Shown here piece after piece: positions 9,178 through 16,975 of a stretch of 64,000 nt of DNA. Positions within the stretch are counted from its first letter, which is position 1, and every line of letters begins with the position of its first letter. The notes under the pieces were generated by a model. It was not told where the DNA came from. It did no database searches and worked only from the letters and a program-made list of their open reading frames with translations. This DNA comes from Methanocorpusculum labreanum Z (GTDB lineage Archaea; Halobacteriota; Methanomicrobia; Methanomicrobiales; Methanocorpusculaceae), in the NCBI RefSeq assembly GCF_000015765.1, contig NC_008942.1, forward strand, positions 883,921 through 947,920, given 5' to 3'. The translations under genes and the position numbers were made by a program.

Positions 9178-10281
9178 TCAAGAGGAGATGAGTTTTGTAA
9201 AAAGCTCATTCGTTTTTTCTACAGTATCACGCCAATCATAGTTCGAAAGAACTTTGGTACGACCATTTTCACCACATTGAGCCATAAATTGTGGATCTGT
9301 TGTCATCTGCTCCAAAGCGTGACAGATAGCAGATGGGTCACGACAGGGTATAATTATACCACACCCCTCGACAATATCCACAAGTTGAGGGAGATCGGTT
9401 GATATCACCGGCAATCCACAAACCATTGCTTCCAGCATAGTTTTGGGAACGCCTTCAGCCAAGCTTGGTGATATAAAAATCATGGATTCCTCATATATTA
9501 TCTGTAATTCATCGTTTGGTATGAAATCCACCATTTTAATCTTTTGATTAAGGGATAATTGATCTATTTTATTACAGATCATATCTTTTCCAGGCCCACG
9601 GCCAATCATTAGCAAAGAATAATCGGGATAATTATGGGAAAAGTCTGCAAATCCTTCTACCAAATATTCAACACCTTTACCAGGTACATATTTTCCTATC
9701 CACAATATTTGTTTCTTTTTATCCACATTTAATGGTATTAAAAACTTTTCGACATTAATTCCATTATGTATTATAATGATTTTAGAAGGGTCGACACCAT
9801 AATCAACCAATAATTTTTTTTCATCAATTGTGTATGTTATGATATAATCAGCAGATTTTAAGACAAAACTCCCAATAGTCATCATGTAGATCTTTTGAAT
9901 CCATAATGGAACTGTTTGGGATACTAAACCATGATTTGTAATAATTAATGGAAATTTTTTTATCCTTTTTCCAATCACACAAAATAAAGTAGAGCAATAT
10001 AACTGTGAGTGAGCATGAACAACATCATAATTTTTAGCGTTTGAAATTAGAGCTGATAATAACTTAAGTGTGATAGAATTCCGGAAGATAGTAAAACCTT
10101 TAAAACGTATTACATCATAGTCACCTCTATCCTCATATAATGGTTCATTTGTCCAAATGGAGGTATATACAGTCACATCATGCCCCATCTTTGATTGCAT
10201 AACTGAAAGTTCATGGACATGAAGAGCAATGCCCCCCACAAATGCCGGATATAGATCGCTTGAAACTCTTAGTATCTTCAT
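9178..10281 (-). CDS. Glycosyltransferase family 4
   Basis: A 367-residue GT-B protein. The start MKILRVSSDLYPAFVGGIALHVHELS is typical of GT4 enzymes (PVGGI/A-x-H motif). The donor domain shows ILWIGKYVPGKGVEYLVEGF (about residue 195), MIGRGPG, and the E-x7-E pair in SPSLAEGVPKTMLEAMVCGLPVI. It probably adds a sugar to a lipid-linked glycan. It starts one base after the stop of the FAD-dependent gene; a 15-base longer ORF from 10296 overlaps that gene and is less likely because GGAG sits about nine bases before 10281. Confidence 0.88.
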   Translation of the reverse strand: MKILRVSSDLYPAFVGGIALHVHELSVMQSKMGHDVTVYTSIWTNEPLYEDRGDYDVIRFKGFTIFRNSITLKLLSALISNAKNYDVVHAHSQLYCSTLFCVIGKRIKKFPLIITNHGLVSQTVPLWIQKIYMMTIGSFVLKSADYIITYTIDEKKLLVDYGVDPSKIIIIHNGINVEKFLIPLNVDKKKQILWIGKYVPGKGVEYLVEGFADFSHNYPDYSLLMIGRGPGKDMICNKIDQLSLNQKIKMVDFIPNDELQIIYEESMIFISPSLAEGVPKTMLEAMVCGLPVISTDLPQLVDIVEGCGIIIPCRDPSAICHALEQMTTDPQFMAQCGENGRTKVLSNYDWRDTVEKTNELFTKLISS

Positions 10282-10282
10282 A

Positions 10283-11680
10283 TTACAATACTCCACATTT
10301 GATTTTTATATTTTTAACAACATCCCATCCCATCTGCATCGCCTTATACTGTCCAATATATGTGAATGACCCGGTCCTCCCAATAACATCAAGATTAGTG
10401 ATACCATCCAGATAACTCATGACCTTCTCCAGATGCTGCCGGTATCCCAACTCATAAGCAGGATATGCATCAGTCTCCCTGTTAATAAAGTAATCAATTA
10501 TATCCTGATTCTGTATTATCGACAAACGCTTCAGCCATTCAACAGTTAAATCATAAAGCTCCTGATCCTTCATGCTCCAAATGCCACCCTCAATCCAGCT
10601 AAAATATTCTATGGCAAGAACCGTCTTACCATCAGAAATCATCATATCAGAATAGTGTTTTTGCTCCATCATTCTGGAAAAGGGAATTTTTGGATCAGCA
10701 AAATAGATACAATGCTCTTTGAGAATACTATCGACAGAGAACACAAGATATACACAAATATGACATCGGCATCGAAGACTCTGACCGGCAGCCTGTACAT
10801 CCTCTGGCGGGAAAGGACGCATAGCACTTAATAAATAAGGCATAGGTATTGAGGAGATGAGATGTTTGGGATATATTGTCTCTACATTACCATCACTACA
10901 GACAACATCAACCGATACAACCGAACCATTCTCCACCAAGATATTACTTGGAGTCGCAGAGAGGAACCAGTCACAAATATTTTTAGCATCGATCTCCTGC
11001 TTGAGTCTGTCACATATCTCCCCAATACCGTGTTTTGGATAGTTAACAGGATCCCCTTTCTTCTGGAGGGAGGCGATCATAGTGCTGAACTGTTTTTTGA
11101 AAACGTCCAGCATCGAGAATTCACCAACTCTCCATGCAACATCCTGTGACATAGCACCACAGGGCACCCCCCACGTTTTCTCCCCAATATTCAATAAAAA
11201 TAACTCTGCTAATGATTGTCCAAGAGATGAAACAAGGCTGGTTTCATAATCATTACTATTTGACTTTTTAGAAGATTTGGCACGCAAATAGTCCCAGCCT
11301 ATATGCATGGATTTTCCAAGCCCAGCGTTTATGAGAGCGTTCATTATGCTTACCGGATATTTATAGCGGACTTGACCCACCTGCATAGATTCGAGATATT
11401 TTCGGTGTTCAGACTCATACTCATAAATATCCTCCTGTAATAGAGCCTTGATAAATGTATACATCTCAGGATTGAAATCATAGACATATTCCCTACTACA
11501 GAGAATATGAGGCCCAATATCCAATAAACAGTCACCGTGCCGCAGAGTTTTGGCAAGTCCACCAACATGCTCCTGTTTATCTACAATGCAAATAGATACA
11601 CCAGCCTCAGCCAATTTATAGCCCGCAGTAAGCCCCGCTGGGCCCGCACCAAGAATCAAAACATCACACTGTTTTGCCAT
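10283..11680 (-). CDS. FAD-dependent oxidoreductase, protoporphyrinogen-oxidase or UDP-galactopyranose-mutase-like
   Basis: A 465-residue flavoprotein. The N-terminal dinucleotide fold is CDVLILGAGPAGLTAGYKL, followed by VDKQEHVGGLAKTLRHGDCL, the pattern of amine-oxidase/UGM-like FAD proteins. The C-terminal IGRTGSFTYIGQYKAMQMGWDV closes the FAD site. Enzymes of this group in glycan loci act on nucleotide sugars or on unknown substrates; I cannot tell which. It sits between a DPM1-like GT2 and a GT4 gene on the same strand, so the three probably form an operon. Confidence 0.75.
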   Translation of the reverse strand: MAKQCDVLILGAGPAGLTAGYKLAEAGVSICIVDKQEHVGGLAKTLRHGDCLLDIGPHILCSREYVYDFNPEMYTFIKALLQEDIYEYESEHRKYLESMQVGQVRYKYPVSIMNALINAGLGKSMHIGWDYLRAKSSKKSNSNDYETSLVSSLGQSLAELFLLNIGEKTWGVPCGAMSQDVAWRVGEFSMLDVFKKQFSTMIASLQKKGDPVNYPKHGIGEICDRLKQEIDAKNICDWFLSATPSNILVENGSVVSVDVVCSDGNVETIYPKHLISSIPMPYLLSAMRPFPPEDVQAAGQSLRCRCHICVYLVFSVDSILKEHCIYFADPKIPFSRMMEQKHYSDMMISDGKTVLAIEYFSWIEGGIWSMKDQELYDLTVEWLKRLSIIQNQDIIDYFINRETDAYPAYELGYRQHLEKVMSYLDGITNLDVIGRTGSFTYIGQYKAMQMGWDVVKNIKIKCGVL

Positions 11681-11732
11681 TTTAGTTCCTTTCCTTCGTA
11701 TTGGTTACTGCTTCGAGAGTGAACATATAGAT

Positions 11733-12692
11733 TCATTCCCTCCCCACCATCTGTATCATCTGCGCCACCGCATACAATATCAGCGCTGTTGTAATCAGCA
11801 GCATCCCCATCATCAAGAGCATCATCGAGACAAGCGTAATCGTTGGGGACCAAAACCCAGTCTTTGCAGAGATATCCAGAGCCTGAAACGCTAGGAAAAC
11901 ACCAATCCCCAAAATTATCACTCCAGGTATCCCGAACGCCGCCACCGGTCGTCGAATCGTGACAAAACGGACCACATTCATCAGAACCGTGAGCCCATGC
12001 CTAAACGGATTCTGGGAACTCGTGCCGTCGATATCATACCGCACTTTAATTGGAATCTCGCCGACCTTCAGACGGTGATCGCTCATCTGCACAAGGATCT
12101 CGGAGCCGGCAGACATTCCTTTTCCCGAAGGATGGATCACCATATACGCACTCTTCGCATATGCCCGGTAGCCGCACTGCGAATCGCTCACACGGATGTT
12201 CCCGGCTGCAATCATCGTCGCACGGTCGAGAACTTTCATCCCAAACTTCCGGTAACCGGGAACCATATCCGCACTTGTCTTCTCCAGGAACCGTGAACCG
12301 ATGACAACATCATACCCCTCCATGATCTTTTCAACGAATCTGGGGACGTCCTTTGGGTCGTGCTGACCGTCGGCGTCGATGATGATCAGGATATCCGGCT
12401 TGTACTTTTGTGCAGTGAGGAATATCGTCCGAAGAGCCCCGCCGTAGCCCTGATTGATCCGGTGACGAATAACAACCGCACCAGCATCTTCGGCTGCTGT
12501 GATTGTATTGTCCTTCGATCCGTCATCCACCACCACGACCACGTCGGCAAACGGCTTGACAGCAGCAACAGTGGCGCCCACACGCTCCTGTTCGTTGTAT
12601 GCCGGCATTGCAACCATCACAGACGGCTTATCTGAGAGCGGCTCTTGTTCGGGTATTGAAAAATGTGAAGTTGTTGTATTGTTGTTGGCCAC
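11733..12692 (-). CDS. Polyprenyl-phosphate glycosyltransferase (GT2, DPM1-like) with C-terminal membrane helices
   Basis: A 319-residue GT-A protein. The catalytic domain begins SVMVAMPAYNEQERV and has VVVVVDDGSKDNT, then IIIDADGQHDPKDV (the D-x-D-type metal site, about residues 108-112), GSRFLEKTSADMVPG and DSQCGYRAY. Two hydrophobic helices follow at about 250-270 and 290-315. The family loads a sugar onto a dolichol/polyprenyl phosphate at the cytoplasmic membrane face, the donor step for N- or S-layer glycosylation. The start is a GTG at 12692. It is the first gene of the minus-strand set that ends at 9178. Confidence 0.88.
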   Translation of the reverse strand: MANNNTTTSHFSIPEQEPLSDKPSVMVAMPAYNEQERVGATVAAVKPFADVVVVVDDGSKDNTITAAEDAGAVVIRHRINQGYGGALRTIFLTAQKYKPDILIIIDADGQHDPKDVPRFVEKIMEGYDVVIGSRFLEKTSADMVPGYRKFGMKVLDRATMIAAGNIRVSDSQCGYRAYAKSAYMVIHPSGKGMSAGSEILVQMSDHRLKVGEIPIKVRYDIDGTSSQNPFRHGLTVLMNVVRFVTIRRPVAAFGIPGVIILGIGVFLAFQALDISAKTGFWSPTITLVSMMLLMMGMLLITTALILYAVAQMIQMVGRE

Positions 12693-13000
12693 ACTACCAC
12701 CATTGTGTATCTATGACTATAGAAATACATAGGTATTTGTGCTCCAATCAGAGTTATATTTCACGGTCGTCAGGCTCTGTTTGGCTCCCTCTGAGGCGAT
12801 GGTTCTATCAGGGTGCTGATCTGTGATGAACATATGTTTGAATGATGATGAGTCGGTTCATCCATAATGATGCATCAGTTTTGACGTCATATTATTGGTG
12901 TGATAGGGGATGCAGATGCACGAGAGAAGCATAACCTCCAAAAACAATATTTACAACATTCACTTATAGATGAACCTCTTTAATTACTCATATAAGCCAT

Positions 13001-13060
13001 AAAAATAGGATATTTCCACCGCGGGACGCTCCGCGCCGAAGTCGCGTCCCCGCACCCCCG
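13001..13060 (+). repeat. Dispersed repeat A, copy 1
   Basis: Reads AAAAATAGGATATTTCCACC then a hairpin with stem GGGACGC / GCGTCCC around a 14-base apex, then CCGCACCCCC. On the minus strand this is a GC-rich stem followed by a T-run, which resembles a transcription terminator. Other copies: 14574, 21368 (inverted), 21541 (interrupted), 40208, 40327 (inverted), 44582. Confidence 0.85.
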
Positions 13061-13740
13061 ATCATGCCTTTTTCCAAATCGCTTTTCGCACAAATGAATA
13101 CAGGCCATTTGGATATATCCTCAATTGACTGTCTCATGCACCCACCCCTCCACCCTGTCCGCGCCCTTTCTCTCTCACCTATTTTCGACACCATAGCCGC
13201 GATGCAGCATCCAACCTTACCACATATCGGAGCACATAAATACCACCCCCCGCTTCGCAACAATGCTTAACCCCCTTCCCACTCACTAACAAAACGCTCT
13301 CCAAAACATGAAGAGGCACTATCGCACCGCACGGTCGGGGCTTTATATCTTCACAATACAAAACACAACAACAAAACAGACAAATCAGCAAAAATAAACG
13401 TAATACGCAAAAAATAGCCATTAAATACCACAAAAACAAACTAAATATAATCAACATTCGATTGATGAAAAAAGACAGGAAGTAGCCCGGAGTACGAGTC
13501 CTGCGGGACGGCAAGCTGCTAAGAGCATGGGATTTCGCCAAAATAACACTAATGTCCCCTCTGCCACGGGTGAACCCTGAAGCCTTTTTTCATTCCCCGA
13601 ATGAACATACCGGCGCGGGAATCGTGCCGGTCAAAGGAAACCACCGAGAGGATACTCTATCCCTCTTTCGACAACAAAAAAGGCATGCCGCTGGGTCAAT
13701 CGGCATGTATCGACGTAGATAACCTGCTGCATGCAGGCCG

Positions 13741-13768
13741 TGTTTTAAAAGAAACACATAACGATACA
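13741..13768 (+). promoter_or_regulatory. Possible promoter of the RHH-like gene
   Basis: GTTTTAAAAG at about 13740-13750 is centred roughly 24 bases upstream of the ATG at 13769. That spacing fits an archaeal TATA box serving a leaderless transcript. No Shine-Dalgarno sequence is seen before the ATG, consistent with that reading. Confidence 0.4.
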
Positions 13769-14053
13769 ATGGCTAATGAAGAAGTACCAACTAGGATCTG
13801 TCTCAAAATGAAACAGGTCATCCTTGAAACGCCCGTCGAATACGATGCCCAGATCACGACAAGGATCCCCAAAACGGAAAAAGCACGCCTCTACCGCCGT
13901 GCAAAAAAGGAAGGTATCAAACCCTCCGAACTCCACCGCAGGATCGTGAGCAGGGAGATGAAAAACTGGAAAGACACAGATCAGGAGGATGAGACCAGAA
14001 CAGAGGATGAAAGCCGGGAACCCGGCTCCTCCCGCCCGTTCGAACGCACATAA
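13769..14053 (+). CDS. Small ribbon-helix-helix-like protein
   Basis: From the ATG at 13769 the protein has 94 residues and contains AQITTRIPKTEKARLYRRAK followed by KEGIKPSELHRRIVSREM. This matches the beta-strand plus two-helix pattern of CopG/Arc ribbon-helix-helix DNA-binding proteins (TTRIP...EGxxxSELxRRxV). The tail of about 35 residues is acidic and probably disordered. The frame is open back to 13601 but that extension is low-complexity and lacks a start signal. RHH proteins of this size are common on plasmids and viruses. It stands alone, bordered by repeat-rich DNA. Confidence 0.55.
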   Translation: MANEEVPTRICLKMKQVILETPVEYDAQITTRIPKTEKARLYRRAKKEGIKPSELHRRIVSREMKNWKDTDQEDETRTEDESREPGSSRPFERT

Positions 14054-14110
14054 CCAAGAGCCGTGCAAAAACCGGGTGCAGAAGTGTCCTGATCATACCT
14101 TTTTTCCAAT

Positions 14111-14265
14111 AGGAATTACGCGGTGTTGGTGTAAACCAAAAAAAAAACTGACGTAATTATGACATGCACTTCGATTTCGCGTACGGGATTCGTTTTGAAA
14201 CAAGAGAAAGAACCAACCGCGAATCGGCGCGAATCCGCCCTTCGGGCGAGATAATCGGATTTGCT
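14111..14265 (+). repeat. Dispersed repeat C, copy 1 (plus)
   Basis: Contains TGACGTAATTATGACATGCA, CTTCGATTTCGCGTACGG and AACCAACCGCGAATCGGCGC, all of which recur at 26440-26670 and, inverted, at 15030-15145. Ends with the small hairpin CGCCC-ttc-GGGCG (CGCCCTTCGGGCG). Confidence 0.75.
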
Positions 14266-14294
14266 ATACCTCACTCTCGCTCGTCGTGTCCCTC

Positions 14295-14311
14295 GCAAAT
14301 CAAAGATTTGC
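14295..14311 (-). repeat. B-type hairpin GCAAATC-AAA-GATTTGC
   Basis: Perfect 7-bp stem with a 3-base loop, flanked on the minus strand by the usual TTAGCCGAG on one side and GA on the other. It lies inside a longer inverted match CGTCGTGTC...GACACGAC. Same stem sequence as 21577-21593, 39232-39248 and 55975-55991. Confidence 0.85.
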
Positions 14312-14328
14312 TCGGCTAAGACACGACA

Positions 14329-14375
14329 GCTCGTCCCTTCATCGGGATCGTTCGGGCAAATCCTGTCGGCGCCCC
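14329..14375 (+). repeat. 47-bp exact inverted repeat, left arm
   Basis: Begins GCTCGTCCCTTCATCGGGAT and ends TCCTGTCGGCGCCCC. The exact reverse complement is at 14935-14981, about 560 bp away. The two arms flank repeat A copy 14574 and part of repeat C copy 14690. Confidence 0.9.
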
Positions 14376-14573
14376 AGCGCCTTCTGCGAGGAAAAATCAG
14401 AGTGCTATCCTTCTTCAAAAAAGATTTTTATAATCGGACTTACGCGGTGGGCTTTCTCATGCTTCCACACCCAACCATATACTTCCCGAATTGTATCCTC
14501 ACAATCATCACATATTTCCTATATGAATCCTTCACTCCAGATGAACTACGTGGAAACGTATCGGAGCCGCAGC

Positions 14574-14629
14574 AAATAGGATATCCCACCGCGGGCCGCT
14601 CCGCGCCGGAGTCGCGGCCCCGCACCCCA
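14574..14629 (+). repeat. Dispersed repeat A, copy 2
   Basis: AAATAGGATATCCCACC, stem GGGCCGC / GCGGCCC, then CCGCACCCC. Compared with copy 1 the A-T pair of the stem is C-G here, so both arms changed together. Confidence 0.85.
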
Positions 14630-14689
14630 GATCAAGAAAAGGGATTGTTCATCTATATTTTGCAGAAAAAACATGTAAGATAAGAAAAA

Positions 14690-14905
14690 TCCGCACGCGG
14701 GTTTTTCCTCAGCATTTTTCCAGAGAGGGTGCGATTCTGCGTAGGCGATCAGCCGAAGCAGAGCAGCCGAACGTAAGGAAAATGCGATTCGCGTTAATTC
14801 GCGGAGATTCGCGGTTAAATATTCTCTTGTGTCCACGCCCAATAATACCCCTCTCAAATTGGATTGGGAATAACACCGCGTAACTCCTATTTAATATAAT
14901 CTCAC
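14690..14905 (-). repeat. Dispersed repeat C, long copy (minus)
   Basis: About 210 bp, very similar to 26715-26945 in the same orientation and to 26500-26665 in inverse orientation. Shared stretches include CTCAGCATTTTTCCAGA, TGCGTAGGCGAT, AAAATGCGATTCGCGTTAAT and AATAACACCGCGTAACTCCT. No protein is encoded convincingly. Confidence 0.8.
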
Positions 14906-14934
14906 TATGAGGGAAATTACCGTTGGGAGGCGCC

Positions 14935-14981
14935 GGGGCGCCGACAGGATTTGCCCGAACGATCCCGATGAAGGGACGAGC
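14935..14981 (-). repeat. 47-bp exact inverted repeat, right arm
   Basis: Reverse complement of 14329-14375, starting GGGGCGCCGACAGGATTTGC. No mismatches seen over 47 bases. Confidence 0.9.
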
Positions 14982-15029
14982 AAGACAGTGAAGCTGGATT
15001 GCGAGAGTGAGGATAAGCAAATCCGATTC

Positions 15030-15145
15030 TGAGAGCAAGCCAATGGCTTGCGGGATTCGCGCTGATTCGCGGTTGGTTCAATCTCAGGTGTCAAAACGGA
15101 TTCCGTACACGAAATCGAAATACATCTCATAAGGACCTCAGTATT
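15030..15145 (-). repeat. Dispersed repeat C fragment with B-type hairpin
   Basis: Contains hairpin GCAAGCC-AAT-GGCTTGC (15035-15051), then GATTCGCGGTTGGTT, and CCGTACACGAAATCGAAATA, the inverse of repeat C copy 1. Shows B and C elements adjoining. Confidence 0.7.
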
Positions 15146-15625
15146 TCTGTTATGCTCACACCGCACAACTTACGTTGCATACCGCTGCACTTTCAAACCA
15201 CCCGTCTCAATTTCCCGCTTCATCCCCCTGACATATGCAGATAAGCGGCAAAACACAACAAATTCACGCAGAATATTCCCAATGCACCACTAAAAAACAC
15301 AGTATAATCCACAAAAACACCCAATAACAGTATGAGGATACAGCCTTAGGAGGGACAACAAAAAACAAAACAGGGATACGTGTCTGCCCGATTCCAACAT
15401 CGAAGCGAAAGAACAGGAACAGACACTCAACTATTGGAGCCTGGAGATAATCAAAAGTACTGCATCATCTCCAAACATCGAACAGTATCTATTGGGATGA
15501 CGTCATCCGTCATCAATCATCCATCACATACAAACCGGAAAAAGAACTGCACTAAAAGATCGAGCCGCACTCTCCTTTGAAGAGGCAGACTGCCGAAACA
15601 CTCTTGTGTTATTTTTCTTTTTCTA

Positions 15626-15638
15626 AAAGTATATATAG
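15626..15638 (+). promoter_or_regulatory. TATA-box candidate for the 15.7-kb operon
   Basis: AAGTATATATAG lies about 80 bases upstream of the first gene of the 15717-16959 operon. With the usual TATA-to-start spacing it would give an mRNA with a leader of roughly 55 bases that includes the 15696-15718 dyad. Confidence 0.5.
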
Positions 15639-15695
15639 TTACTGTCAAGTCTGAAAAAATAAAAAATCAGGGGTCACCCGTCCTAACCATCGAAC

Positions 15696-15718
15696 ATCAC
15701 TGATGGATGATCAGTGAT
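15696..15718. promoter_or_regulatory. Perfect dyad over the start codon, likely operator
   Basis: ATCACTGAT-ggatg-ATCAGTGAT is a perfect 9-bp inverted repeat with a 5-base centre, ending on the ATG (15717) of the ribbon-helix-helix-like gene. Small RHH regulators often repress their own operon by binding such dyads, so autoregulation is the simplest reading. This is inference from position and symmetry. Confidence 0.6.
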
Positions 15719-16211
15719 GGATGACGGCACCCAAAAAATCACATCAATGAGACAAAGCATCTATCTCAACATATCGAACGAGGAGTTCAAGATCCTCGAC
15801 CGCATCGCAGGCGATCTCGGTTATGTCAGCCGGACCGATCTATTTACCTCGTGTGCCCATCTCCTTCTTTACGGAAAAACGGCAGATGGGAGAAGCTCGC
15901 CGGACGAATACACCGCCGATCAGCTTGCAAGACTTCACACGCACAGCGAAAAGATCGTCTGCATGCAGCAGAGCTTCATGGAGATCGTCCGGGAGACGGC
16001 GCTTCCCGTGATCGCCATGAAAGGCATCGCCACCGCTGAACACGCGTTCGGCGGCGACATCAAAGCCCTCATCTACGAACGCTGCGGGATGGTTCCAGAA
16101 GATACCGAGATCCACGACTGGTTCCGGCTCTTCAAGAACCTCCACAGAGCCGAGCTGCTGGAGTATCGAAGCAGACAGTTTGCAGCCGCCCTTGCAGGAG
16201 ATGAAGAATGA
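15717..16211 (+). CDS. Ribbon-helix-helix-like N-terminal protein, first gene of a three-gene cassette
   Basis: A 164-residue protein. Residues 11-45 (MRQSIYLNISNEEFKILDRI and SRTDLFTSCAHLL) fit a CopG/Arc-type DNA-binding module: a short beta strand, a helix, a turn and a second helix. The rest is a mostly helical domain I do not recognise. A GTG at 15714 is the alternative start. It is overlapped by four bases (ATGA) by the next gene and has a dyad over its start codon. The cassette is GC-rich and tightly packed, as in small proviruses or plasmids. Confidence 0.65.
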   Translation: MDDGTQKITSMRQSIYLNISNEEFKILDRIAGDLGYVSRTDLFTSCAHLLLYGKTADGRSSPDEYTADQLARLHTHSEKIVCMQQSFMEIVRETALPVIAMKGIATAEHAFGGDIKALIYERCGMVPEDTEIHDWFRLFKNLHRAELLEYRSRQFAAALAGDEE

Positions 16212-16474
16212 GCGAGCTGATCGGCGATGCACCGGGAGACTTTGCCGCCTGGCACAAACTCATCACCGGCTCTTGGGTCTACAACATCGTCACGGGCGAT
16301 GTCATCAGCATGAATACGGGCAAACCGCTCGTGTTCCGTTCGGAAAGGAGCGGGCCATCTCTCAGAACCTATGTCCACGGACACCGGTTCACGGTCAAAA
16401 AAGACCGGGTGGCCCAAGTCGCGTTCTGGATCGGCAGATGCGAAGGGCATATCCCTCTCAGGAGGGCGCCATGA
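16208..16474 (+). CDS. Small unknown protein, second gene of the cassette
   Basis: 88 residues, overlapping both neighbours by ATGA. The middle reads WVYNIVTGDVISMNTGKPLV then RTYVHGHRFTVKKDRVAQVA, which loosely recalls the NUMOD4 repeat found next to HNH homing endonucleases (V.n..G.v.s...g..l......y......g......v..lva..F). The match is weak and no HNH nuclease domain is present here. Function unknown. Translational coupling to the RHH-like gene is strongly suggested by the overlaps. Confidence 0.6.
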   Translation: MSELIGDAPGDFAAWHKLITGSWVYNIVTGDVISMNTGKPLVFRSERSGPSLRTYVHGHRFTVKKDRVAQVAFWIGRCEGHIPLRRAP

Positions 16475-16959
16475 CGGAAGATCTGACGCCGGCCTCTCTC
16501 GAAGCCCTGCTTCTGGAGTGGCGGCCGGTCCCGGACGAGGCGTTCGCCGCGGCATACCGGTATCAGGAGTTTCTCTACTGCTTCAAAGAGCTCAGGCTGC
16601 TCTTCGAAGAACGCCGTAAGGAGCTGATTGCCCTGATCCAACTTGAGGGCCTCGTCTCGGATGCGTTCGTCCTCGAGATCCCGACGGACAATGTCGTGAA
16701 CACGGATATGCTAAAAGACGAGCTGCCCGACATCTATGATGAGCTGGTTTTCATCCAGCCGTCTGATGCAAAGCGGTTTATCGGACTGAAGGCTCTGTAT
16801 GATCTTTCGGTCGAGACGGCAGGCCGTGATCGGGTGGCAAAAGTCGAGCGGGTGAATCTGCTGGATCTGAAAAAGGCCCTGCCGGCTGACGAAGCCGCAA
16901 GGTACGTGACGTCAGTCCCGCACGAGAGTCTGATAAGGGTCGTGCGGACCGCAGAATGA
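16471..16959 (+). CDS. Unknown acidic protein, third gene of the cassette
   Basis: 162 residues from an ATG at 16471 preceded by CAGGAGGG, a strong ribosome site. The frame is open much further upstream (16180) but the overlap pattern and ribosome site fix the start. Rich in Leu, Glu, Asp and Ala with long amphipathic helices (residues 20-55 FAAAYRYQEFLYCFKELRLL and following). No family recognised. It overlaps the preceding stop by four bases and is followed at once by the hairpin array 16976-17163. Confidence 0.65.
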   Translation: MTEDLTPASLEALLLEWRPVPDEAFAAAYRYQEFLYCFKELRLLFEERRKELIALIQLEGLVSDAFVLEIPTDNVVNTDMLKDELPDIYDELVFIQPSDAKRFIGLKALYDLSVETAGRDRVAKVERVNLLDLKKALPADEAARYVTSVPHESLIRVVRTAE

Positions 16960-16975
16960 TGTGGTTTCAACGGGG

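Larger units (their letters stand above)
12693..13768. other. Long intergenic region with repeat and possible small RNA
   Basis: No convincing gene. It holds repeat-A copy 13001-13060. A TATA-like CTTTATATC lies near 13348-13357, and downstream is a GC-rich segment around 13475-13530 that contains GTCC-tgcg-GGAC. A short hairpin GGGT-ga-ACCC followed within seven bases by T6 sits at about 13573-13592. TATA box, GC-rich segment in an AT-rich context, and terminal T-run together could mark a small non-coding RNA at about 13375-13592, but I do not recognise any known RNA family in it. Confidence 0.45.
14054..15695. other. Repeat-filled gene-free region
   Basis: About 1.6 kb with no supported gene. 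It holds repeat-C copies (14111-14265 plus; 14690-14905 minus; 15030-15145 minus), repeat A copy 14574-14629, B-type hairpins at 14295-14311 and 15035-15051, and the exact 47-bp inverted repeat 14329-14375 / 14935-14981. Open frames here are GC-rich shadows through repeats. The region looks like a landing zone for small mobile or palindromic elements. Confidence 0.7.

Noticed and set aside
13475-13530. Possible tRNA or 5S rRNA fragment
   Set aside because: Local GC-rich pairing is present, but there is no acceptor/T-arm arrangement or 5S consensus.
14261-14683. 140-codon plus-strand frame in the repeat region
   Set aside because: It runs through repeats A, B and the 47-bp inverted repeat, and similar frames arise in every copy; no start signal.
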